Under the pieces are notes generated by a model that was given only the letters and a program-made list of their open reading frames with translations, was not told the DNA's origin and did no database searches. From the NCBI GenBank assembly GCA_009761415.1, contig QUOL01000019.1:434001-498000 (forward strand): 64,000 nucleotides of DNA. Reading direction: 5' to 3'. The stretch comes from Sarcomyxa edulis. Lineage: Eukaryota > Basidiomycota > Agaricomycetes > Agaricales > Mycenaceae. The position numbers and the translations under genes were made by a program. This document shows, piece by piece, positions 54,881 to 64,000 of the stretch. Position 1 is the stretch's first letter; every line of letters starts with the position of its first letter.

Positions 54881-56819
54881 TCAGAACTGTGGCCTAACAA
54901 ATTCCCGACCACAGTTTCGCATCGCAGCTTCTATAACCTTCATCCCCGCCAATACCTTCTCCTCCTCTAGCTTCCTCCCAGCGATCTGCACCCCAACAGG
55001 TAATCCGTGCATCTTCGTCGCGTCGTAGATCCCAAACGTACCCGCAGCAACGGGATTCGTAGTGTGGAAGTCCATCGGGAGAGCGTCAATCCGTCTGTCC
55101 ACGAACGTGATGGGCAACACGCCCGCCGTATAATCAAGCTGTGCCAGTAAGCTTCTATGACGCAAAGCTCAGGCTGAGGAAGGGGCTCACGAGATTGAAA
55201 ATAAAGGTATACCCCGCACTCATCAGCGTCGCTTTCTCCGTCCCGCCGTGCTCCAGACCTGGCAAAGCGTGTGGCACTGTCAACACGAAATCAAATTCTT
55301 CGGCCGCCCAAGCTCGATGCCACGACCCTCGATATTCATCACGCTGTACAACGAGATCGCGTTCTTCGAGCACGGATTTCGTATTCATAATCTCGAGGAA
55401 CTCGGATCCTATGGGATCTTGCGAGCGATAAAACCATGATAGCGCGCTTTTGATCCATCGAGGCCAACTCAGCATTGATAGAACATTGATGAGATCCGGG
55501 TTGGTCCATTCATTGGAAGATATTAGGCTTCGAAGTTGGGCGCCACCGTCAGCGAATAACAGTGAGTAGGCTATCTTGAGGCCGTCAAGTATGGAAGGTG
55601 GCGAGCTGACCAATGTTTGAGTAGAGTTTGTTATTGAAGGGAATTGATTACTTACAAATCGACGACTTCGTGTCCGTCGTTCCTCAGTGCATCAATGACG
55701 GATTGTAAAGCTCGTTTGCACGCAGGGGACGGGGGAACGATTCCTGCGATAATGGAATGAGATACTAAGTCACAACTTTGTTGGTAACGCACCATCGTTC
55801 CATATGACTCCCCACTTCAACTTCGTTTGCAATATCACTGGCCTCCATGGAAGAGCTATGCACTAGAAACTCGCCCGTAAGTTCAATAAGAGAATGAGTA
55901 GGATGTACTCACGGAATGATCGTATTTCCACGGTTTCATCGCTACCACTCGTTCCCAAAACTCCTCTAGATCTTCCAAGGTTCCAGCCATAGGCGAACAC
56001 GAGATCTGGATTCCTTCGAGACCCATCATGGATGAAACTGTGCCGGAAACAGGGAATCTCCCAATGCTGCTCCTCATCCCGTAAACTCCACAGAAATGAG
56101 CTGGAATCCTTACGCTTCCACCCACATCCGTGCCGATCTCAATCTTGCTACCTCCAAAAGCCAAGAGAGCAGCGCCACCGCCTGTGGAAGAGCCAGGGGA
56201 GTAGTTGGAGTTGTATGGATTTGAAGTGATGCCAAAGACATCTGAGCGCGTCTCGAGCGAGACCAGGGCTAAAGGGACTGTGGTTTTCGCGTGAATAAGG
56301 GCCCCAGCGTCTTGGAGGAGGCGAACTATGGCCGACGAACGTACGGCAGGACGATGGACGTTACGCGAGTATCCAATGGTGGTATCGTGTGCGAAGATGT
56401 CCACGGTGTCCTTTATGCTCACTGGCACGCCTAGAAGAGGTCGGTCGACGTTATTCGTTGGATCGCGATGGTTGGCAATGTCCAGCGCCTCGTCGAACAT
56501 GATATCTGATACGCAGTTGACCGCCTTCTGTGCGTAAACCGTCCGCTTGCCGTAGGTCATTAAGACGTCGAAAAGCGTGATAGAACCGGCTTGACATCGC
56601 GAAACAAGTTGTGATATAGAGAAAGAGTGTATTTCGTTCTCGTGGCTTGATAATGGATTGGAATAGACGGCAGGAAGACGAGCGAGTTTATCCTTTCGCT
56701 CGGTGTTCTTCCAAGCACTGCAGATTCGAATTTTGTCATAATCAACAACTAGAAAAACAGGCGAATCAGCGTACTCACCATGCTTGCCGGTGACCTGAAC
56801 TAGAGTATGGGGGAAGCAT
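54881..56819 (-). CDS. Amidase-signature enzyme
   Basis: Start at 56819 (MLPPYSSSGHRQA); the first intron is near 56778-56715. The Ser-cisSer-Lys triad region is complete: Lys in VSIKDTVD, cis-Ser in GSSTGGGAALLAFGGSK and the nucleophile Ser in GTDVGGSVRIPAHFCG. Later exons include MAGTLEDLEEFW, a DxLKIAYSLLFADGGAQL-like stretch and the family ending HGLPVGVQIAGRKLEEEKVL, with GREFVRPQF before the stop at 54881. About six exons; the ~550-residue length is normal. It hydrolyses an amide bond in a small molecule. Fungal amidases of this type occur both in general amide metabolism and in biosynthetic clusters, so membership is uncertain. Confidence 0.85.
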
Positions 56820-58233
56820 TAATGAGGAGAGAAACAAAGACTTAGATAACGAAAACGCCGTACGCGTTTTAAAGGAACCCGGTTCGAGCTTTATCGGGCA
56901 TATTTCCAACTACTCCTGGTCAAATCGCTTCATTTCGTTAATTGAATGACGTTTGATAGGCTCGATATCGGCCCATGAATATGCATCAGAAAGTGAGAAA
57001 GTATATCTGAGTGCAATTTGTAGCAAGAGGTATACCATAATGGACAGAGTACGGCGAGTCGGCAAGCTATTAGGTGTACAAGTAAAGTGGATTGTATCGG
57101 ACACACGGAGACATAGAGTAGGCTGAATGAAGTACAGCTGTTCAATGGCGATGCGAGAAATGCACAGGGTCACAACAGGGCTGAGTGCTGTAGGTGTTGC
57201 CGGCGCCCCAAGTCAGCGGAGATATGAAGGCACATTCGTGTGTTGCATATCTAGCAAGGTCGAGGCAAAACTGGGAAAGTTCGTACCGCGTCCACCGGCC
57301 TGTTGTACCTTTTGTAAACCGCGTGGACCGTCGATTGATTATTACGGACATGAATGAAGCGACGTGGTCGTCGTGGCTTTCAGGAGCAGTGACTAGGAAC
57401 TATTCAATTCAGGACTGCCCAAACTCGTAGAGACCGACGACGCCGGCCTCAGGAACGACTGTCGGACGTGTATATACTTGAGAAGAGCATGAACTAGAGC
57501 CATTCGGTTTCCAGAACAGATGCGTTAACCAGTGGCGCAAGTGTATCCTCCGGTTTCTAGAGTCCCGAGCTGCCCGAGTCAACGCCAGCGTCGTATGATA
57601 ATGATTGAGATGCTCGCAGTGATTATGAGCACATTCGAAAGATGCGAGACGTGTGTAGAACGAAGTGGGCCTCCCGCACTCTTGAAGAGAATGAAGACGT
57701 GCCTGTACAAAATTCTCGGCCTGTCAGAATGGCAGCGAACGCCATCAAGTTAAAGCCGCATACTGTATATAAAGCTCCGAGTTCTGCTCAAGGTCTTGAA
57801 GACGAGTCTATTAGCAACATTGCAAGTAAGATAGAGAGTTGCCGCCGCCGCACCTAAGGATCCCCAAAAACATTGATGCGACTCGAGTAGAATCCCGAGG
57901 ATCCCATGTTTGAGTTACTCGGAGATATGCGCAAATTGCGTTCACTCGCTGACGACCTCTTCGGTAGCAGACATTACTTCTGCGTGAAACTCTTGCGGAG
58001 TGATGATGGAAAATTATTTTGACATTGTTGTACTTGTGGCTGGGAGAACTTCGTCCATTTCAGCATCAGCATAAGACAGTAGAGTGTGATTTTCCAGTTG
58101 AACACGGCAGTCGTGAGATATAAAACAAATACAACTCACTTTTTCAAGTTGTCCCTTGCGTAACATCAGCAGTTGACGTCCAAGTAGTCTGGCAGCAATG
58201 CACATCATAGAAGAGCTACGTACATAGTCGTGC
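56820..58233. other. Intergenic region, no gene recognised
   Basis: About 1.4 kb. Several short open frames on both strands have no recognisable motif. It includes the amidase promoter. Confidence 0.4.
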
Positions 58234-58745
58234 TCAGCAGCCGCACCCACCGATCCAGACAGATACGGTCGGTTTTCCTTGAGCTGAACCACCAAAATCG
58301 TCCAAGCGTCTCAAGGCCCTCTCTCCGGTTCCTTCCTCTAATGGTCCAAAAACAACGTACTTCCCTGCTATCTTGGTGATAGGTCAGGACAACAAAAAAT
58401 TGGAACGTGCTGGAGTTGTTCCTCGTCTTTCCAAGGCCTGGAGATGGTTCAGACCAGACGTCCAGCGGAGGCTTTACGAATTGGAGGTCGTCTCATTTCT
58501 GAGGAAGGAAGAAATCCAGTCAAAGTCCTTTGCAGAGACAGGGATGCCGTTTCATATGCATATCGAGGTCTTGCAAGATCGCTCGTTGTTCCTATGAGAG
58601 TTCGCTAAGAGTCGAGGTTAGACCGTAAATTCCTGCGTTTTCGTCAGAAGAGAGCAGGTGGGGCTGTATGCAGCTTCATGGCGACTGTGTTCTGCAGGAT
58701 CTCCATTGAATATGTCGAGATATGTACTTGACATACTTGACGTCC
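58234..58745 (-). pseudogene. Cyclophilin-type peptidyl-prolyl isomerase relic
   Basis: Pieces in order on the minus strand are: YLDIFNGDPAEHSRHEAAY (near 58730-58675), PPIRKASAGRLV (near 58500), GLGKTRNNSSTFQFFVVLT (near 58440-58385), then in a shifted frame ITKIAGKYVVFGPLEEG and VSVWIGGCG. The third and fourth pieces are the cyclophilin substrate pocket (usual form NTNxSQFFIxL...GKHVVFGxVxEG). The stretch between AGRLV and GLGK, where the catalytic Arg and the first half of the barrel should be, is missing. There is also a frameshift before ITKIAG. It is a decayed gene with an internal deletion; an unmodelled intron cannot replace the missing part at this spacing. Confidence 0.55.
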
Positions 58746-59368
58746 GAACTAGACGTAGTTCTTGCGTAGTTCACGAGGAGAAAGACTCTCAGTGAGACCA
58801 TTTTTTGAGAATTCAACATCGAGCCAGTTTGATCGACCCGCGTATCGTCCTAATTTGAATGACCACCCATTCTGCACCATTCTACGATTTCAGAAGGATA
58901 TCTGAAGAGACAGAATTGTAATAGTATACTCACAGATGTATACTCCGGGTGCCTACCTTCTGGAATATTGGTTTTAGTACCTACACTGATGTTGGGGAGG
59001 ACAGTGTGACACCTGACTGTAATGTCACGATCCAAACCAGTCGCGACTCACGGACTTGCGACTGCTAGGACTTGCACTCGACGCCAACTCGACGCTCTCG
59101 ACCTCCGTTGCTCCTCCGAGTCTTGCGTGTTCAACGTTCAAATCTCCATCCATTTGCGCACAATTACACCGAAAATGCCGCCGAGCCTACGCAAATAAAC
59201 TAGCAGATCATCTGAAGCTACATACCAAGACATCATGCAAACCCATGCTCAGGCCATGCCACTTGTTGCCGGTCAAATATTTTTCATTGTACTTTGACGA
59301 TATCGATGTGATGTGTATCGATGACACAACATGAGAATGATTAAAGACATTAATACCACCCATATTTC
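58746..59368. other. Intergenic region downstream of the PKS
   Basis: About 620 bp. No gene or repeat was recognised. Confidence 0.4.
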
Positions 59369-62300
59369 CTAGGAAGTCTGCGGAGATCGCAAAAATCCGA
59401 CTCTGTGCCAATAACCCATCCATTTCTCTACATCGTGCAAACCCAGCTGTGGCATACTAGCTTCCTTGAGGGCTGGAGACGCAGAGATACCTTTATCGGA
59501 CGCCACTTTTGGCATCAAGCCAAGACTTTCTGTGTTCGAACGCTCTTTTTGATCCCGCAAACCTAAGCGATACATGTCTACGAGTTTCAGAGCGGAAGGA
59601 CACTCCTTGTCTTGCAATGAATCGAAGTCGGACGATATGTGTTGCAGCCGAGCGAACCATTCAGGGTAGGGCACTAGATGTACTCCAAGCATCTTCGAGA
59701 TCGGTTCTATGATAGTCGTCCATTTGACCGGTCGGGGATGTATTACGTGGAGTATCTCATGAGATGAGTCCCGCATATCGATGATTGCAGTGGCGGCAAT
59801 GTGCACTGGGAGCCACGAAATTTCCTGATTTCAGAGCATGTCAATAGAAGCTGGCATTGAGTCTGGATGAAGCGATTGCTTACATCGTCCCCTTGAGGGA
59901 GACATCCCGTAAACACCCCAGACTGAACGAGAGATGGAAACCAGTGCGAGGTGTTCCAAGAACCATTCAGGCCTCCAGTCAGCAGTCCAACTCGGATGAT
60001 ATTTGTTTTCAGGCGCATTCTGTCGGCTGCTAATTGGAAAAGTCTTTCAGCCACCCATTTTGATTCCAGGTAACCTGTCTGGACGGTTGTTTGAGGATCT
60101 AGGACTGGTTCCTCGAGGCCTATGGAACGGCTTCCAAGGTCTTCCAGGACAATCACTATGTCAGTTTTTCTTTTGCAACAAACCAGTACAGAATGATAAG
60201 CCTACGTTGATATATCCCAACAGAACTAATGAATGTTAGCGAAGGTGATGTAGGGAGCTGCGACTGTGTTGCAAATTCTAGGAGCCTTCGCGTCCCTTTG
60301 ATCAAAGGCTCAAACTTGAGGAGCGGCGCGAGAAAGTCGATTTCCCAAGCTACAAAATGAGATTCAGAAGGAACCTCGAAAGCTTGTAACGAGCCTCACC
60401 ATTATGGATGATCTGCGAAACAGAGGAAAGGAGCTAGATGTATATCCTATCAGCATATAGTCCGACGCTTTAGGACAAAAAGTACCTCATTCATCATCTC
60501 GGACGCAACGCCGAGATCATCAGCGGAAAGATCACCTTCCACTAATACCAGTTTAGACGAATTGCAAAGAGCTCTCAGGAGACCTTGAGACTGGAAAGAA
60601 GCCTCCTGCCTGGTGAGCAAAGAAACCCCGTTATGAGCCTTTCTATTGAACGCATAGACTTTGTCTATGTCGGGGGAACCAAGCAATTGAGCGAGGATGT
60701 TACACCCTAATGCGCCAGTGGTACCTGTGACAAGGACGACATGGCGTTGGGCCAATGTTTCAGGTATCGTGCGCACCGGGTGTTTGCTGATCATGCCCTC
60801 CGAATATTTGGTAAGAAGACTAAGCATTGCTTGCGACTTTGACAGCGTAGGAGACACCTTCTGACGGATAGTCGGAGAGGACGATGACGCACGGGTAATT
60901 TTCTTCCGAAGATCTTCGAAGGAAATGTCTGCTAATAGTTGTATCTGCGAAACGTCGACGATAGCCCGGAGTAGAAAAGAGAGTTTGGACGCCGAGAGTG
61001 AATCAATTCCATAGGCTGTGAACGGGACGTCCACAAAGAAGTCATTGGGTGGGATGGAAAGTGCGTTTCTGACTATGTCCATCAGGACCAACTCTACATC
61101 CTGCGAATCTGGACCTCTTGCAATCATTCGGTTTGGTACAAGATGTTTCCCCAATTTTGTCATGCCGTGTGTTCGTTCCATTGCCTCCCAATTGAGGTTT
61201 GGGACGTAATGTCGGAAGCGCTGACCGTTTTGATACTTGCAAATCGCGTCTTCCAGCCAAAGCACCATATCTGACAAAGAAAAGTTGGTTATACGCTGTA
61301 CCGACATAAACATCTGATGTACACACCTTCTGCTGGCATTGACCACTCCGCGTAATGGCTTAAAAGTGATTCCTTCACATCGAGTCGGTCGGCTAACATC
61401 AAGGAAGAATCGGAAATTCCGGGACAGACAAAAGAGAAACCATTCGGCATCGACGATATTTCTTCCTCTAACGCAGTATTCGCACTGCAGCAATATCTGT
61501 TATAGTCACGAGAAAATGAAGTTCGAATAGGGCGCCACGCACGCAGAATAATTCGATTGCCCTCCAGCACCAAAGAGTCCGGATACCGAAGAAAACCCAA
61601 TCACGAATTCCAAGTTGGAAATGTCACATGTGTCGCGCAGGACCCGAAGAACTCCTGATTTGGAGGCAAACACGTCAGAAAATTGATTCTCAGTAAGGTG
61701 CTGGAACACTCCGTCAGATAACACTGCAGTTAGGACGAAACAGCCCCCAAGTTGTGGATGCAACGCTTCAACGAGGGCTTTCATCTGTGTGAGAGATGTT
61801 CCATCCACGCTTTCTAAGTGTAGATCTAGATGTTCAAGCCCCTCGAGGTAGTTGAACATTCTCTTGAGACGTAAATTCTTGCTGTTTTCGAGCTTCTTTT
61901 CACCACGACGTGACGTTAAAGTGATATGACGGGCACCTCTCTGTTATAAAAATGATCAGTCACTAGTAGATCGGCCATTAAACTATATGGGTCAGAAACA
62001 CCTTCCACTTACGTCGTAGAGGAACATTGCGATGTGAGCCCCAATGCTGCCAATCCCTCCGAGAATCAGATAGGTTTTCCGTGCGTCAAAGACAGCGTGA
62101 AAAGCCGTCTTGCATTCATCAATCCGAAGATTCGCAGTCTCTGATGGAATCGATTCCTCTTGAGCAGGGGTAGGCAAAGGATGCTGTATAAAATATTCTA
62201 TCAGGTGCCCCACAGACTGTAAGGCCGCCCCCACAGAGCAAGGATCTTGTTCAAGTATTGCGGCAAGCCCTACAGCTTTATCCTTCCAGAGGAAAAGTCT

Positions 62301-64000
62301 CCCGTGTCCAGGATCCAACAATGTCTTCAAAACTTGCACGTAGGGTTGGTCCTCGTACCCCGACACAATTAGATCAAAACCGGTATGAGCCATGCTCACC
62401 AGATTGAGGAGACCGATGTCACGCTGAACCTGACAGAATTTTACCTCCAGTCTGGAATACGCTTCGGCGACAGCCATGCCAGTAAGGGTGTCTGCGTGTG
62501 TCAGAAGGATACGTAGAGACCTGAGCCGACTTTGACGATTGAATGCACTGATTCCAGGTGCAAGGACCGCAGAGACAATACCTGGGACATGCGCAGCAGC
62601 GGCTGATACCAATGCGCGGGACAGATCATCAGGGACCACACCAACAGCGGCGGCATCCACGCAAACGATGTCCGATGATACTGTGGTCATCCCCCACACT
62701 AAAAATCCTTCTGGAAGGCCCGAAGCACTGCTTGCAACCACGGTTCCTACCACACCATAAACACGCCCTTGAGGTGATGATGCGTGAATGCGCACAATGA
62801 CGTGATCTGGCGGAAGTTCAAAGTCTGCTCCAAACCTTCCTGGATTCCGTTGAGAGAGATTGCAGGGCAGCGGAATAAGTCGAGGTATCAGGAGATCTCC
62901 GCTAGCGGTGATGATGATTTCTGGTTCATCTGCCATGGAATACGGCAGCCTTTCGAGACAGTCATAGCGTGACTGTTCCGTGTAGCAAGGAGGAAAAAGA
63001 AGGTGGTGAAATCTCCAATGCAGGTATTCTCTCCGCAGGGCACGAACCAATCCCAGCGCCGAGCTACCGTGATAACCTTCCGTGGAAGTTATCCAAATAT
63101 CCAACTCTTGCGATGTATCGAGACCGCTAAACTCCCATTGCAAGTCAGTCTCCCGACCTTTCGTATATTCGAAGTGAAAAGCTCTGGTTCTTCGGAATAG
63201 GTGGGGTACCGGTGCATTGCTGTCCAAGATATTCTTCTGAGCCACAACGGTGAAGTGGAACGGGTCGAAACGTTCCATATAACGAGTGCATGTTACAGAG
63301 AACGCCGACTTCCTAAGGGCTTCTAGGTATCTGACCTCGAGAAACAATTCAGCAGAAGAGGGCTTTCCAAACACGGAGTTGTACCAAACGGTCCCAGGAA
63401 GATCCTGGTCCCAGGCGAGCTGATTTTTCTGGGTCGAAATCAAAATTCCTGAAGGCAGAAGAAGGTCCTGGAATACCCCAGCGATAGTATCCAGATTATT
63501 TCCAGGGAATGCAAAGTGGAAGGCCAATAAGATATCGAAGGGGTCCCGGTCAATGTCCGAGTCAAGCTTTGGCAAACGTTCACGAACCCCACTAGGTTCA
63601 AGGTCCAGAGAACGGACATTGTATGATCGCGAATCTACGGGAATCAATCGCTCGTGGGTCTTGTTGCTGACGTAAATCTCGTAGAACAGAGTGGGGCATT
63701 CCTTCAGCACTTCGGCCATTCTCGGAATGAAAGAGTCCACTGCAACAGTGCGGATAAGATTGATGAACGTTCCGACAAGCTAGGACGTAGACATACCGTT
63801 AGTCAAAACCGAAAGTCGTACAAGTCGCCTGGTATCTTTGAAAGACATCAACACCCTTCGCAACTCTTCGCAGTTTGTAGAAAGCGCAGCATCGAGCTGA
63901 GGTCCTTCGATTACAGGCAAGAAGGCATTCTAAGACCAAGGTCAGCCATCGTATTCCTCGAAACATTCAGGTTCACATACAGTCATAGTCTTTCGTTGCA
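59369..64000 (-). CDS. Multidomain polyketide synthase, C-terminal half (MT remnant, KR, ACP, thioester reductase)
   Basis: The gene enters from the right edge, so KS, AT and DH are not seen. Visible order is as follows. About 63.7-63.2 kb: a methyltransferase-like tail (DPFDILLAFHFAFPGN). About 63.2-62.2 kb: a linker/structural ketoreductase half without motifs. From 62.05 kb: an active-looking KR with TYLILGGIGSIGAHIA, FSSVSGLFGAGGQSNYSAAN (catalytic Tyr and Asn). About 61.0 kb: an ACP with Ser in AYGIDSLSASKL. About 60.75-59.37 kb: an SDR thioester reductase with VLVTGTTGALGCNIL, a 13-nt exon encoding IIHN, and GYLESKWVAER (Tyr and Lys). No thioesterase is present, so release should be reductive, giving an aldehyde or alcohol. 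No enoylreductase motif was seen. It is cytosolic and the likely core enzyme of the cluster. At least nine exons; stop at 59369. Confidence 0.85.
60400..60412 (-). other. 13-nt microexon in PKS reductase domain
   Basis: Flanked on the minus strand by an AG acceptor (60413-60414) and a GTGAGG donor (60394-60399). It encodes IIHN plus one base and links to AWEIDFLAPL, restoring the conserved IHNAW motif of reductase domains. Confidence 0.7.

Noticed and set aside
1..64000. tRNA, rRNA or other structural RNA genes
   Set aside because: None recognised by eye; a tRNAscan or Infernal search would be decisive.

Overview
The window is eukaryotic and fungal. Genes are cut by many short introns (about 45-70 nt) with GT/GC...AG borders and CTGAC/CTAAC-like branch sites. 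The gene content (DUF6533 and DUF6534 seven-helix proteins, an F-box relic of the type expanded in mushrooms, a Cel5A-like GH5 endoglucanase, Ty3/gypsy chromoviruses with Pro/Gly-rich Gag) points to a basidiomycete, most likely a mushroom-forming Agaricomycete. I cannot name the species.

Layout. 1-4.4 kb: a long low-complexity WW-domain protein running off the left edge, then an F-box relic. 5.1-6.6 kb: a secreted GH5 endoglucanase. 8.1-9.9 kb: a DUF6533 seven-helix protein. 10.2-11.6 kb: a METTL18/Hpm1-like protein-histidine methyltransferase. From about 11.9 kb to the right edge lies what looks like a secondary-metabolite region: P450-1, a UbiA-type aromatic prenyltransferase, P450-2 (broken), a DUF6534 membrane protein, a phi-like glutathione transferase, a DHA2-type MFS exporter, an NmrA-like reductase, a conserved protein of unknown role, an amidase, a cyclophilin relic and the 3' end of a multidomain polyketide synthase ending KR-ACP-thioester reductase. 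By inference, the PKS releases an aldehyde or alcohol, UbiA may prenylate an aromatic partner, the P450s and reductase tailor, and the MFS and GST export or detoxify.

The cluster is split by a 24,150-bp nested retrotransposon insertion (19118-43267) inside P450-2. The outer element is a Ty3/gypsy chromovirus on the minus strand. It has 480-bp LTRs with no difference that I could see and a 5-bp target duplication (GGCTT). It carries an upstream ORF, a gag-pro-RT-RNaseH frame, integrase-chromodomain and an 891-codon ORF in the env position. Its pol is itself interrupted between RNase H and integrase by a second element (24276-35956) with 1,748-bp LTRs and a 4-bp duplication (ACGG).

The inner element is the most unusual thing here. 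Its primer-binding site, polypurine tract and LTR TATA box all say it is transcribed on the plus strand, yet I see no gag, protease, RT or integrase. Instead it carries six genes on the minus strand, antisense to the element: one encoding a six-cysteine Zn2Cys6-like protein, and five that look like divergent paralogs of one unrecognised family sharing two motif blocks. Each of the five has its own TATA box about 30-52 bp before its start codon. The LTRs also hold 13 TCCGA boxes in about 340 bp. This looks like a non-autonomous LTR vehicle carrying an antisense gene family.

Three microexons (12, 13 and 20 nt) encode conserved active-region motifs in P450-1, the PKS reductase domain and the GH5 enzyme. 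These would be lost by ordinary gene predictors.
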